Counted from the first letter of the stretch, positions 35,894 through 46,052 are shown. The stretch: DNA of 64,000 nt from Thalassotalea eurytherma (GCF_030161415.1 NZ_BSSU01000009.1:124001-188000); one strand, 5' to 3'. Numbers and translations are program-made. The notes: a model not told the origin generated them from the sequence alone.

Positions 35894-35916
35894 AAAGGAG
35901 GCTAATGCCCCCTTTA
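35894..35916 (-). terminator. Hairpin after yajQ
   Basis: AAAGGAGGC and GCCCCCTTT form a nine-base stem with one mismatch, loop TAAT; the minus strand then reads T5. It is five bases beyond the yajQ stop. Confidence 0.6.
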
Positions 35917-35920
35917 TAAA

Positions 35921-36403
35921 TTAATCTTTAAAGTTGGTGAACTGAAAGCTTTGTTCTAGTTCCCCTTCTTTTACGGCACGCATAACCGCTTGCAGATCGT
36001 CACGTTTTTTACCCGTAACACGCACTTTATCGCCTTGAATAGACGCTTGCACTTTCAGCTTGCTATCTTTTATCAACTTGACTACTTGCTTGGCAACGGG
36101 TTGTTCGATACCTTCTTTAAAAGTAATCGGCGCCGATACTGTTTTACCTGAGTGATTAAAGTCACCTACAGTTAACGCTTTAGCGTCTATATTACGTTTA
36201 GCTAACTGCCCTCGAAACATATCGACTAATTGATTAAGTTGAAAATCTAATTCTGCCTTAATTGTCGCGATAGGTGACTTCCATTCTATTGATGCGTCTA
36301 CGCCTCTAAAATCAAAACGTGTTGCTAATTCACGTGTTGTATTTTCAACGGCATTGCGCACTTCTTCCAAATTTGTTTCCGAAACGATATCTAATGATGG
36401 CAT
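35921..36403 (-). CDS. yajQ: YajQ-family nucleotide-binding protein
   Basis: 160 residues, the usual YajQ length. It starts Met-Pro-Ser-Leu-Asp-Ile-Val-Ser-Glu and has Arg-Phe-Asp-Phe-Arg-Gly near residue 30 and Lys-Lys-Arg-Asp-Asp-Leu-Gln near residue 133, all typical. Family members bind c-di-GMP in Xanthomonas and bind tRNA or GTP in other reports. It has its own terminator. Confidence 0.94.
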   Translation of the reverse strand: MPSLDIVSETNLEEVRNAVENTTRELATRFDFRGVDASIEWKSPIATIKAELDFQLNQLVDMFRGQLAKRNIDAKALTVGDFNHSGKTVSAPITFKEGIEQPVAKQVVKLIKDSKLKVQASIQGDKVRVTGKKRDDLQAVMRAVKEGELEQSFQFTNFKD

Positions 36404-36542
36404 AACGCCCTCTTCTTTATAATTGAACTTGTTGCTAGTTTATCAAAGGCTATTTTTATAACCAAGACGTTATCACTTCACCGATAGTTTTTTCGTCTAT
36501 TCGTGATATTATGAACTCCCTTTAAAATTGCATCTAATTATT

Positions 36543-36899
36543 GTGAAAAGTCGTCAACAACTCTTATTTTTCTTATTTTTTGTATTGTTCATCACCGGTA
36601 TCTTTCTTTCAACAGAAACAAATTCTACGGTTTTTCAACACACCCAAATTGACACTATTGGTCATTTTATTAGCTTTTTTTGTTTGGCTTGGTTTCTTAA
36701 CGCGTTTTTAAAGCTTTCATTAATTTTGCTTACACCAACACTTATTGTTTTTGGCGGATTAACCGAACTTGGTCAACTTTATTTGGGTTTTCGTAATGGT
36801 GAATTTAGCGATTTTTTTGCTGATGTCTTAGGTGTGTTGTTTTTTGTACTATTGCGATGGGTAGCAATGATGTACGGCTATAGTTTAAAGAAAAAATGA
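36543..36899 (+). CDS. VanZ-like small membrane protein
   Basis: About 118 residues with four hydrophobic helices. The pattern, Asp-Thr-Ile-Gly-His-Phe-Ile after helix 1, Glu-Leu-Gly-Gln-Leu-Tyr near the end of helix 3, and Asp-Phe-Phe-Ala-Asp-Val-Leu-Gly before helix 4, matches the VanZ-like family. The frame opens at a TTG (36528), but the GTG at 36543 gives a normal Lys/Arg-rich start; neither has a clear ribosome-binding site, so the start is uncertain. The end overlaps panE by four bases. The role of such standalone VanZ proteins is unknown. Confidence 0.75.
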   Translation: MKSRQQLLFFLFFVLFITGIFLSTETNSTVFQHTQIDTIGHFISFFCLAWFLNAFLKLSLILLTPTLIVFGGLTELGQLYLGFRNGEFSDFFADVLGVLFFVLLRWVAMMYGYSLKKK

Positions 36900-37804
36900 A
36901 ACTCGTTATCATTGGCGCAGGTGCTATCGGGCTTCTGTTATATAAACAACTAAATACCACGCTAAAAAGGCCAAACCAACTTGCGCTTTTAACGCGAACT
37001 AACAGTGAAAATAATAACGCACTGCTTTCCTATCAGGATATTGATAATCATGAGCAAAAGATCAAAATCAACTATGCAAGTTTAATCGACTTACAATGTG
37101 CAGATGTTGTAATCGTTTGCGTAAAAGCATTTCATGTAAATGCAGTGATCACGCACTACCAAAAAGATATTAACCCTCAGGCGTCAATTGTGCTGTGCCA
37201 TAATGGCATGGGCGTATTCGAAGAGTTACCACAAAATTTAACTAACCGTCAGCCTTTCTATGCACTATTAACGACACACGGCAGTCGAAAAGATAAAGCA
37301 ATGGCGATTACCCATACAGGAAACGGGGTGTATGACCTCGGCTGTTTAAATAGCGAATTGCATCCGCTAGATGTATCCATAAAAGATCTATTTATGAATA
37401 GTTTAGCAAACTGTACCTTCCATCAAAATATTAGACTGAAGCAATGGCAAAAGCTTGCTGTTAACTGTGTGATCAATCCTATAACAGCGATAAACAAGAT
37501 ACCTAATGGTGAGATTTTAAATACATGCTATGGTGCGCTGCGCCGCGAATTAATAGAAGAATTTGTTGCTATCGCAGAACTAGCGGGGATAAGTTTTGAT
37601 GTGAATGAAGTCAATGAAACGGTTGAACATGTCGCCATTAGTACAGCTAAAAATACCTCTTCAATGCTGAGTGATGTGTTAGCTAATCGAAAAACTGAAA
37701 TTACTTATATTAATGGCTTTTTGTTAGATGTAGCAGGCAAATATAATCAACGTGAACTTGCAAAAACTCATCAGGCAATTTATCAACAAATTACGAACCT
37801 TTAA
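36896..37804 (+). CDS. panE: 2-dehydropantoate 2-reductase
   Basis: 302 residues. The NADPH-binding start Ile-Ile-Gly-Ala-Gly-Ala-Ile-Gly is at residues 4-11. Val-Lys-Ala-Phe-His (about 75) and Lys-Leu-Ala-Val-Asn-Cys-Val-Ile-Asn-Pro (about 184-193) carry the two conserved Lys and Asn residues of ketopantoate reductases. It makes pantoate for CoA. Translationally coupled to the VanZ-like gene by ATGA. Confidence 0.9.
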   Translation: MKLVIIGAGAIGLLLYKQLNTTLKRPNQLALLTRTNSENNNALLSYQDIDNHEQKIKINYASLIDLQCADVVIVCVKAFHVNAVITHYQKDINPQASIVLCHNGMGVFEELPQNLTNRQPFYALLTTHGSRKDKAMAITHTGNGVYDLGCLNSELHPLDVSIKDLFMNSLANCTFHQNIRLKQWQKLAVNCVINPITAINKIPNGEILNTCYGALRRELIEEFVAIAELAGISFDVNEVNETVEHVAISTAKNTSSMLSDVLANRKTEITYINGFLLDVAGKYNQRELAKTHQAIYQQITNL

Positions 37805-37809
37805 CTAGC

Positions 37810-38172
37810 TTAGAGCCTTTGTCCATTAGATGTTAAGCGCTCGCTATCCAATAATTGTTTTGCCGTTTTTTGTTTCGACAGCATTTTTTGTGTTTGGGTC
37901 GCTTTTTTACTATTCGGCCCATTAACCACATGTGTAGTATTTAAATTATTTACTGCTATATCGTTGGGCAAATTGTCTTGCTCTCTCACAACTTTATCTA
38001 ACTGTTTTTTAGTTGCATAAAGTTCTCGCTCTAGCCAATTATAGTCTTCTTCTTTATCTAACAGCATTTTCGTCAGTTTTGCATTTTCAGCTGACATTTT
38101 AGTAAAGCCAATTGCAAGATAACTAGTTGTAATAAATAGTACTAAAATAAATGCCCCAATCGCCTTTTTCAT
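37810..38172 (-). CDS. Small membrane-anchored coiled-coil protein of unknown function
   Basis: 120 residues: an N-terminal membrane helix (about 4-24), a charged coiled coil (about 28-68) and a polar Asn/Gln/Thr/Lys-rich tail. Not recognised. The frame extends to 38235, but the ATG at 38172 has AAGGAG five bases upstream. It lies about 100 bases downstream of the giant lipoprotein gene on the same strand, with two hairpins between them, so it may be expressed separately or at a lower level. A role with the giant protein is possible but only positional. Confidence 0.65.
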   Translation of the reverse strand: MKKAIGAFILVLFITTSYLAIGFTKMSAENAKLTKMLLDKEEDYNWLERELYATKKQLDKVVREQDNLPNDIAVNNLNTTHVVNGPNSKKATQTQKMLSKQKTAKQLLDSERLTSNGQRL

Positions 38173-38189
38173 TTTAACTCCTTGATAAA

Positions 38190-38208
38190 AGGCGAGCCTA
38201 GCTCGCCT
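38190..38208 (-). terminator. Hairpin upstream of the small membrane protein gene
   Basis: AGGCGAGC and GCTCGCCT form an eight-pair stem with a three-base loop. On the minus strand TTTT follows, then directly the AAGGAG of the small gene. Possible terminator of the giant gene or modulator of downstream translation. A T5 run on the plus side also exists. Confidence 0.5.
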
Positions 38209-38231
38209 ATTTTTCCTTAATTCATTATGGC

Positions 38232-38268
38232 ACATCAGCTTTTTAAACGAGGTTTAAAAAGCTGATGT
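38232..38268 (-). terminator. 17-base-pair perfect hairpin after the giant lipoprotein gene
   Basis: Bases 38232-38248 pair without mismatch with 38252-38268 (arms from ACATCAGC to TTTAAAC), loop of three. It begins eight bases beyond the stop. The U-rich segment is inside the stem rather than after it, so message stabilisation is as likely as termination. Confidence 0.5.
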
Positions 38269-38276
38269 TTACGCAA

Positions 38277-41200
38277 TTAATCTTCCAACTCAAATTTCTG
38301 ATAGAACTGCACTCGAGGAGTAATAATAAGATTAAACTCTTCCCCTTCATCTACTGCCTCTATAGGTGGCCCCCAAAACTCCCACTCTAAAACAAATATA
38401 CGTTCTTCAGTTTCAGCTAGCACGCGCCAGTGGCGTCGACGCCACTCTTTACAATATACAGAGGTAATATCACAAATTGAGTATAAGCCACTACCTAACA
38501 TATTACCGTTTTCATCTACTTCGGTATGCGCTGATAATGTAATTTCATTGCTGCTTAATTCTGACCAAGTCCAGTTGCTAATACCTTGTTCTGTCTCAAA
38601 GTCATAATCGCCTAAAATACGAATTGCAGAATTATCTTCATCAAGCATGAAACCAAAATATTCTTCTCGCTTAACTTCTCCAGCGTCATTGTATACATCT
38701 GAGTTTGTTAAGGTAAAACTATTCATTAAAAACTGACCAATAAAGTTGTTGTAGTCAGCACTTAACGACTCTTTAATCGATAAGCTCACAACACTATGCT
38801 CAATATCGTCAATTGTAGCTGTCGCTAAAACAACATCACCACCTTCAGAGGATTGGATACGTCGAAGTAGTATGTTATCGCCATTATCAAAATCAAGCGC
38901 TAAATTACCGTTCGTAACCTGCCAAGTAAATGTGCTACCTGAAAACTCACTCGTGCCTGTAAAATTGTCATTAAACGAAAGGTAATCACTACGGATTTTC
39001 TGATAGCTATTAGTTGTTTCGCGGTCAATCGATGTCGGTAATCCCCAATTGCCAATAACTTCAGCATCAGTATACTCGACGAAATCAAAGGTATCTAAAT
39101 CTAGCAGCTCTAAGATTCGACTATCTTCACGATAAACGACAGCTTCAGCATCAATACTCCCAAATAGAATTTCACGATCGCTTTCCTCTACCACCTGATA
39201 TCCCGTGAATTCAGTAACCAAAAAGCGATCAGATTCATCACCTTCAGCCAATAAGTTGAACTCTACTTTTTCAGTAGTCACATAGAAATATATTTGACTG
39301 TTACCGTAAGCTGATAGATACCTATCAACCGCTTCAAACGTTAACACGCCTTGGTAAGCTAACTCATTCAGAGAAAGAAACTGCTTACTTGCTTCATTTT
39401 GTGATAAATCGAGTGTCAACGTATTATTAGCAAAGCTGTAACTATGTATTAATTGACCATCAGGGCTAGTTACTTTTCCAGCACCGTCAACAAACGAATA
39501 TAAGTCACCAGAAATGCTACCAATAGAAATACTTGGCGTATCTAAATAGCCGTCTACGTAGTGCATATAACTTGACGATAGATTGTCTTCAGTTAATGGC
39601 AATGCCGCACCAATTGAATCATCTAATGGCGCTGCATCATTTTCATCACTAATACCGTCGTTATCATCATCTGAATCAGCATTATCACCAATACCATCAT
39701 TGTCAGAATCCATGGTTTCTGATGCGTCTAATGGCAATGGATCGTTCCAATCATAAACGCCGTCATTGTCATCATCGTCATCACTGTTATTACCAATACC
39801 ATCACCGTCGGTATCTAACCATTCATCACGGTCAAATGGGAAGTCATCGTTTTCATCAGTGAAACCATCATTATCATCGTCCATGTCGACATCATCACGC
39901 ATACCATCTTTATCAGTATCTAACGCAAATTTTTGATAAAACTGGACACGCGGTGGAATAACTAACTCAAAGTTTTGCTCTTGTGCATTTTGATCCCAAA
40001 TATTTTGGTCCCAGAATGCCCACTCAAGTACATAAATTCTATCGTCAGTTTCTTTTAGTACTTTCCAATGACGTTTACGCCACTCGTAACAGTTATCCTC
40101 TGCAATATCGCAACTAGCATAAGTTCGCGAAACCCAATTACTGTACATATCTTTTTCAACAAGTGCTGTAAGCTGAATTTCGTTAGAAGATAACTCTGTC
40201 CAATACCAATTATCCGTACCAAAACCAGAGTTAAAATCAAAATCACCATCGTATATGCGATTTACCGTATTATCGTCATTTAATTTAAAGCCGTAATAGT
40301 CTTCATAAACTATCTCACCTTCCCCATCGTAAGCATCAGAATTAGTTAAAGTGAAGCTGTTCATTAGAAAATCACCAACAAACTCTGTATAGCTTGCGTC
40401 GCTATCAGCTTTCGTTGATAAACGTACAACACTATAATCGTTCTCTTCAAATGACGCTGAGGCAACAACCACATCACCGGACTCTGTTGATTCAATGCGC
40501 TCAAGTTCAATTACAGCGCCATTATTGTAATTTACAATAAGTTTTCCGCTGTCAATTTGCCAAGTAAACGCTGAACCTGAAATCATTGCTGAACCAGTAT
40601 TGTCGGCATTAAATGTTGCGTAATCGCCGATAATACGTTGGTAAGTTAACTCTGGCTGTGTATCAAACGTTACAGGGAGTCCCCAGTTACCGACAACTTC
40701 GTCTAGTGTATAATCAATCGGTGATAAGCTATCGTATTCAGTAAGAATAACTTCATAACTATGATGATGAAGTTCGATGGCTTGAGCATCAACGCTGCCA
40801 AATAAAATTTCACGATGTGAACTCTCTGCAATCTGCCATGATTCAACATCGGTCCACCAGAATCGATCTTGAGTTTCACCGTTTTCTAACCAAACAATCT
40901 CAGCGCGAATTTGTACAACGGTAACTTCTACTTGGCTGCCGTAAGCGTTTGAATACTGAGTCGCTGCTTGTTCTGAAACGTAACCAAATTCGAGTAAATC
41001 ATCTACATTCATCACGCGAACTTCTGAATTATTACTTGTGTAATTTAAGCGTTCTTGAAAGCCTGCATCTTCGAAAGAAAAATTCATAGAACCGCTCGGC
41101 GCTTGCACTTTACCGACTTGGTCATTATCAAAATCAAAGGTATAAACTTCACCCGTAATTTGACTCAACGATATGCTCGGCTCGTCCAAGTAACCATCAG

Positions 41201-44200
41201 ATAAGCGGATATATTTAGATGCTAACTCAGATACGTCAATGAATAGGCCTTCACTCACGTCAGGATCTAGCGGGTCTAAATCAACTGTATCATCAATACC
41301 ATCATTGTCATCGTCAGTATCTGCTATATCACCAATACCGTCGCCATCAACGTCTGATGTTTCAGTTTCATCGAGCGGTAATGCATCCTCCCAATCAACA
41401 ACGTTGTCACCATCATCATCACTGTCGGCATTATTACCTATACCGTCACCATCTGTATCTAGCCATTCAAAGCTATCAAATGGAAAGGCATCATCTTCAT
41501 TTGGAATGCCATCTAAGTCGCGATCATTACCGTTAACATTAGCGTCAACCAAGTCACTTTGATGAGCTTGGTAGAAGTTTAAACGTGCAGGAATTAATTC
41601 AACCCAATTTGGATCATTTGGATTATAGTTGCCGTCATATTCAGACCACTCAAGTACATATAAACGATCTCCTGACTGACTAATAGGTTGCCAGTAACGA
41701 TTACGCCATATATAGCAACTATCAACCAATTCTCTAGTACAGTTGTCGTCATAGTTATTACTATAAATATTTCGGTAGCGTGACATTGACAGCAAGCTAG
41801 ATTCATCTTGTTGCCAACGCCACGTTTCAGGGCCATAACCGTCAATTAAATTTGAACCAAAGATACGATTAACCGAGCTATCATCATGAAAATAGAATCC
41901 AAAAATTTCTTCATCACGAATATTGCCTTCATCATCTCGATAATAATCATCACCTAGCGTGAAGCTATTGATTAGAAATTGATTTATTTGGCTAAATTCT
42001 ATCGCTTGACCTGAAGCCTTCATGCCAAAGTGATGACCATAAATAGTTTCATCGTCAACGGTTACTTGCGCATAAATTGCAGCGCCATCTTCGTATTCCT
42101 CGAACTTGCTATAAACAAGCGTGATACTTTGATCTTCATTAACGAGCGACAGTTGGCCATTATTATGGACTTGCCATGTGAAGGCCTCGTCATGTATCAA
42201 GCCGGTAGCGGTGCCATCTGCGTTGAACGTTAATAAGTCAGCACGCAATCGGCGATCATCATTAAAGTTAGTTGGTAATACCCACTGTCCTTGTACGTTT
42301 TGCTCATCAAACGGGCTGGTTTCAACAGCATGAATATCTAACATCGTTATTTGATATTCTGCATCACTAACGCTACTTGATTGAACGATTTCACGTAATC
42401 CAGGGTACGATGAATCGTAAGCATCTGACACACTGTACGTAAATTCATTACGGCGCCAAAAATCAACAACGCTATCATCTTTACCGATCAGCCATAGTGT
42501 TGACTTGACGAGCGTTGTACTAATTTCTAAACCACAGTTAAGGTCATAACAATAGTTTTTCGCGTCTTGAACATCGATTAGCGCTAAATCAACAAGTTCC
42601 TCAAGTGTATAGTACCTGAGCGTTGATGGCTGTTCGTTATACAACACCGTTAACTCATTGTTTTCTATTTGCCATTGAGTTGTTGATTGGTATTGGCTGT
42701 CTGAAAAACTGCCAGATTGGTCTTCTGAAAAACTAAAGTAGGTTTGCGTTGCTGACCCCAATGCAATTGGCAGATCATCAACAAGTGACTCATTGGCGTC
42801 GATATAAGCTGAAGCCAATACGTCAGCGTTCAACGTCATGCCGTTACTGACATCACTATTACGTGGCGCTATGTCTTCGCCATTGGCAACGCCGTCACCA
42901 TCTAGATCATCGTCAAGATAATCAGCAATACCATCATTGTCTAAATCAGCACTTGCTTTGTCATCTCTAACAAAAGCATCCTCGCTATCTACGACACCAT
43001 CGTTGTCATCGTCACTATCAAAAGCATCCTTATAGAAATCATTGTCCCAATCACCAAAGCTAAAGTTTTCGATAACTTGTTCGTAGGCTGCAGCATTTAT
43101 CCAAGCTTCATTATCATCTTGTGAACCTTCTTGTTGAACAAAGCCCGTTCGAACGTAGCCACGCACTAATGCGAAGAATCGGCTTTGCGCTTCTTCGACG
43201 TCAAACGCAAAACCAGCGAGGCTTTCTACATTTTCAGGTAACGTAAGACGAACAATTTCTTGTCCCATAACCTCTTCTATTCGCCATACACCTTGTTGCG
43301 ACAATAAACGAGGTTCGCCTTCATCATAAACATAAAGGTTAATGGCTCCTTCATTTTCAGTTGATGATAAAAACTCACCTACAAGCTCGCCATTAGAGTT
43401 TTCGCTATGCGCTAACGACTGCGTATAACGTTCACCATTGTTTTCCTGCTCACTGTGCCATGCATATTCAACAAATAAGCCATTTAGCTGGGTTAAAGAC
43501 GAGCCAAGGTTGTCTCGCAAAGCGCCACAAGAGGTACAATCGACTTCCATATCAACGAGGTAATCATCGCTACCTGCCGTGAAAGTTGTGCGATAAAGTG
43601 CCGCACTTTCATCAAAGGTTGCTGTTTGGTCTACATTTAATGCCCACCCAGTTAAACCGAGTTGTTCTAGTACGTCAGTGATTTTCAACCCCGTACTATC
43701 TAATTTTTCACCTGTTGTTATTGCAATACTGCCAACACCATTGATAAATCGTGTTGTTCCATCTTTTGTTTGCGATTGAATGCGATAGTCATTTAGGTTT
43801 TCTTGCCAACCGTTTTCAGTAAGCAATAGTTCGTACTCATCATCGTCATTGGCTGATTGAGCAACAAATTCAACTTCACCATTTTCTTCACGCAATTCAT
43901 ATGAAACCAACGTAATGTCTTGAGTGGCTTGATCGACGGTTAGCGTTTCAAACTCAAGATCACCATCACCATGTGTTGTATTAAATTCGCGGTACTCGTC
44001 CCACAATAAATACATAGTGCCACGATTAATTTCGTCGGCTAAGCCACCAAAAGACACTGCTGGGTTTAGCGCGTCTAAATCGTCTTCATCACTTACACCG
44101 TCATTATCATCATCTAAATCAGCGTTATTACCTGTGCCGTCACCATCAGTATCGGTTGTTTCGGACTCATCTAATGGAAACTCATCTTCATCATCTGACG

Positions 44201-46052
44201 TACCATCATTGTCATCATCAGTATCAGTGTTGTTACCTGTACCGTCACCATCAGTGTCAATTGTTTCCGACTCATCTAATGGGAATGCATCTTCATCATC
44301 TGAAATGCCGTCATTGTCATCATCAGTATCAGCGTTATTACCTATGCCATCACCGTCTGTATCAGTTGTTTCTGAATCATCTAGTGGGAAGTCATCAGCA
44401 TCATCAGATGCGCCATCATTGTCATCATCAGTATCTTCATTATTGCCGATACCATCTTTATCAGTATCTACAGACTCGTTCTCGTTGTATGGCAGTGCAT
44501 CGTTTTCATTTGCAACGCCATCACCGTCAATATCATCATCTTCATCATTAGCAATGCCATCGCCATCAAAATCTTCAATATCGACATCATTTTCAATCGC
44601 TTCTTCTAAATCAGAAGCGGTTTCATTTGCCGCATCTTGAACTTGCGCTTGAATTTCTTCTTCTGTTAAACCGCTGTCAGATAATTCTTCAACTTCTTCA
44701 ATAACTTCTTCTGCAACAATTTCAGCGATAGCAGTAACATCTTCTACGGCAAGTTCACCAGCTTCACCATTGCTTTCAATAATTTGCTCAACGATAGCAG
44801 TAACCACTGAGATAGTTGTCGTTACATTGGCAACTTCTTCAGCGCTTAATCCTTCTTCACCACCAGATTTATCTGCAATCAGCTCTTCAACAACACCAGC
44901 GATAATATCTGTAACTTCTTCAATACCTTCGATAGCATCTTCTGATAGCCCTTCTTCGCTGTCAGATTGCTCTTCTAGTAATGTTTCGACGACATCAGCG
45001 ATAACTTCAGCCGAAGCTTGAATTTGCTCAACGGCTTGTTCGGTTAAACCTTCTTCAGAAACCCCTTGCTCTACAATAGAGGTTGAAACAACATCGGAGA
45101 CAATTTCGGCTTGAACTTGCGCTTGAGCAAGCATGTCATCACTAACAGGCGCTTCCGATACAACGAGATCTTGATAAACAGCACTCGTTACATCTGCAAC
45201 TTGCTCGACAATTTCACCAAGCGTTTCATCATCAACATCGGATAGTGTGTCAGATTGTTGCTCAGTCACATTATCAACAGCAGCAGTTACTGCTGCTGTT
45301 GCTTGATTAATCACTTCTTTTTGCTCTGTTAACGTACCTGCTTCACTTGCTTGTTCAATAACACCAGCAATAGTAGAGCTCACTTCTGTGGCTACCACGA
45401 TATCAGCAGGGTCAACATCTTCTGTAACGTTTTTAGGGATGACTTCATTAGCTATCATCACTTCTGTTAAAACGGTCAGTTCTTCGTTTTCGTCAGCAAT
45501 ATAGTCACTTGACGCTTCATCAGTCGTGATACCAAGCTGCTCGGCTACTTCTTCTTTTGCCGCTTCTACGCCACCCTCATCACCTGCAACTAATGAAATA
45601 AGTGTGGTAACAGGTGTTGCAACATTTTCACCTGGTAATGAAACAAGTTGAAAACCATCGCCTTCAGCGATTGGCACACCACCGGGGTTTTCATCTGTAA
45701 TCGTGCTTTCATCAACAGCCCCTTCTGGAATATCAACGATAACACTGACATTTTCAGGTACTAAGCCCAACCCTGTCGTATCAATAACCCCTTCACCACC
45801 TTCAACAGTTTCCGTAAAAGGTTCGCCCTCATCTAATTGCTTATTACCATTCAAATCAATGTAAGCAATTGCACCACGAATATATCCATCAATGACGGTG
45901 ACATTAAACGATGTTGGTTCAGGAGGTGGCGGCGGTGGAGGCGGTTCAACAACTGGTTTAGGGGCATCTGATCCCCCACTACATGCACTTAGCATCAATA
46001 GAAGACCAGCACTTACCGCAGCCGAGAGTGGCTTGAGGTTATGTTTTTTCAT
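38277..46052 (-). CDS. Giant lipoprotein with thrombospondin type 3 (Ca2+-binding) repeat arrays and repeated unrecognised domains
   Basis: About 2,591 residues. Signal peptide with lipobox Leu-Ser-Ala-Cys24, a Pro-rich linker (about 32-46), an N-terminal beta domain (to about 130), a long Val/Glu/Ala-rich helical region (about 230-480), then four arrays of Asp-x-Asp-x-Asp-Gly thrombospondin type 3 repeats (about 490-665, 1013-1070, 1510-1603, 2050-2150). Between them lie one domain of about 345 residues (668-1012) and three homologous ones of about 440 (1071-1509, 1604-2049, 2151-end). Each of the three starts with a Tyr-x-Asp-Gly-Tyr-Leu-like segment and ends in Val-Leu-Glu-Trp, then a Phe-Tyr-Gln segment; each has a Cys pair before a Glu/Ile-Trp-Arg. 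The ATG at 46052 has AAGGA upstream. A calcium-stiffened surface rod or adhesin is a guess. Confidence 0.85.
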   Translation of the reverse strand: MKKHNLKPLSAAVSAGLLLMLSACSGGSDAPKPVVEPPPPPPPPEPTSFNVTVIDGYIRGAIAYIDLNGNKQLDEGEPFTETVEGGEGVIDTTGLGLVPENVSVIVDIPEGAVDESTITDENPGGVPIAEGDGFQLVSLPGENVATPVTTLISLVAGDEGGVEAAKEEVAEQLGITTDEASSDYIADENEELTVLTEVMIANEVIPKNVTEDVDPADIVVATEVSSTIAGVIEQASEAGTLTEQKEVINQATAAVTAAVDNVTEQQSDTLSDVDDETLGEIVEQVADVTSAVYQDLVVSEAPVSDDMLAQAQVQAEIVSDVVSTSIVEQGVSEEGLTEQAVEQIQASAEVIADVVETLLEEQSDSEEGLSEDAIEGIEEVTDIIAGVVEELIADKSGGEEGLSAEEVANVTTTISVVTAIVEQIIESNGEAGELAVEDVTAIAEIVAEEVIEEVEELSDSGLTEEEIQAQVQDAANETASDLEEAIENDVDIEDFDGDGIANDEDDDIDGDGVANENDALPYNENESVDTDKDGIGNNEDTDDDNDGASDDADDFPLDDSETTDTDGDGIGNNADTDDDNDGISDDEDAFPLDESETIDTDGDGTGNNTDTDDDNDGTSDDEDEFPLDESETTDTDGDGTGNNADLDDDNDGVSDEDDLDALNPAVSFGGLADEINRGTMYLLWDEYREFNTTHGDGDLEFETLTVDQATQDITLVSYELREENGEVEFVAQSANDDDEYELLLTENGWQENLNDYRIQSQTKDGTTRFINGVGSIAITTGEKLDSTGLKITDVLEQLGLTGWALNVDQTATFDESAALYRTTFTAGSDDYLVDMEVDCTSCGALRDNLGSSLTQLNGLFVEYAWHSEQENNGERYTQSLAHSENSNGELVGEFLSSTENEGAINLYVYDEGEPRLLSQQGVWRIEEVMGQEIVRLTLPENVESLAGFAFDVEEAQSRFFALVRGYVRTGFVQQEGSQDDNEAWINAAAYEQVIENFSFGDWDNDFYKDAFDSDDDNDGVVDSEDAFVRDDKASADLDNDGIADYLDDDLDGDGVANGEDIAPRNSDVSNGMTLNADVLASAYIDANESLVDDLPIALGSATQTYFSFSEDQSGSFSDSQYQSTTQWQIENNELTVLYNEQPSTLRYYTLEELVDLALIDVQDAKNYCYDLNCGLEISTTLVKSTLWLIGKDDSVVDFWRRNEFTYSVSDAYDSSYPGLREIVQSSSVSDAEYQITMLDIHAVETSPFDEQNVQGQWVLPTNFNDDRRLRADLLTFNADGTATGLIHDEAFTWQVHNNGQLSLVNEDQSITLVYSKFEEYEDGAAIYAQVTVDDETIYGHHFGMKASGQAIEFSQINQFLINSFTLGDDYYRDDEGNIRDEEIFGFYFHDDSSVNRIFGSNLIDGYGPETWRWQQDESSLLSMSRYRNIYSNNYDDNCTRELVDSCYIWRNRYWQPISQSGDRLYVLEWSEYDGNYNPNDPNWVELIPARLNFYQAHQSDLVDANVNGNDRDLDGIPNEDDAFPFDSFEWLDTDGDGIGNNADSDDDGDNVVDWEDALPLDETETSDVDGDGIGDIADTDDDNDGIDDTVDLDPLDPDVSEGLFIDVSELASKYIRLSDGYLDEPSISLSQITGEVYTFDFDNDQVGKVQAPSGSMNFSFEDAGFQERLNYTSNNSEVRVMNVDDLLEFGYVSEQAATQYSNAYGSQVEVTVVQIRAEIVWLENGETQDRFWWTDVESWQIAESSHREILFGSVDAQAIELHHHSYEVILTEYDSLSPIDYTLDEVVGNWGLPVTFDTQPELTYQRIIGDYATFNADNTGSAMISGSAFTWQIDSGKLIVNYNNGAVIELERIESTESGDVVVASASFEENDYSVVRLSTKADSDASYTEFVGDFLMNSFTLTNSDAYDGEGEIVYEDYYGFKLNDDNTVNRIYDGDFDFNSGFGTDNWYWTELSSNEIQLTALVEKDMYSNWVSRTYASCDIAEDNCYEWRKRHWKVLKETDDRIYVLEWAFWDQNIWDQNAQEQNFELVIPPRVQFYQKFALDTDKDGMRDDVDMDDDNDGFTDENDDFPFDRDEWLDTDGDGIGNNSDDDDDNDGVYDWNDPLPLDASETMDSDNDGIGDNADSDDDNDGISDENDAAPLDDSIGAALPLTEDNLSSSYMHYVDGYLDTPSISIGSISGDLYSFVDGAGKVTSPDGQLIHSYSFANNTLTLDLSQNEASKQFLSLNELAYQGVLTFEAVDRYLSAYGNSQIYFYVTTEKVEFNLLAEGDESDRFLVTEFTGYQVVEESDREILFGSIDAEAVVYREDSRILELLDLDTFDFVEYTDAEVIGNWGLPTSIDRETTNSYQKIRSDYLSFNDNFTGTSEFSGSTFTWQVTNGNLALDFDNGDNILLRRIQSSEGGDVVLATATIDDIEHSVVSLSIKESLSADYNNFIGQFLMNSFTLTNSDVYNDAGEVKREEYFGFMLDEDNSAIRILGDYDFETEQGISNWTWSELSSNEITLSAHTEVDENGNMLGSGLYSICDITSVYCKEWRRRHWRVLAETEERIFVLEWEFWGPPIEAVDEGEEFNLIITPRVQFYQKFELED
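44061..44595 (-). repeat. 105-bp tandem repeat encoding thrombospondin type 3 units
   Basis: About four to five copies of a 35-codon unit (Asp-Thr-Asp-Gly-Asp-Gly-Ile-Gly-Asn-Asn ... Phe-Pro-Leu-Asp-Glu-Ser-Glu-Thr). Copies are close at the DNA level, for instance the segments starting near 44155, 44260 and 44365. Each unit has Asp-rich loops expected to bind Ca2+. Copy number may vary between strains. Confidence 0.85.

Noticed and set aside
44017-45021. Long Ser-rich and His-rich plus-strand frames, and a CRISPR-like periodic look
   Set aside because: They are antisense to the Asp-rich repeats of the giant lipoprotein; the 105-bp period is a coding repeat with no spacers.
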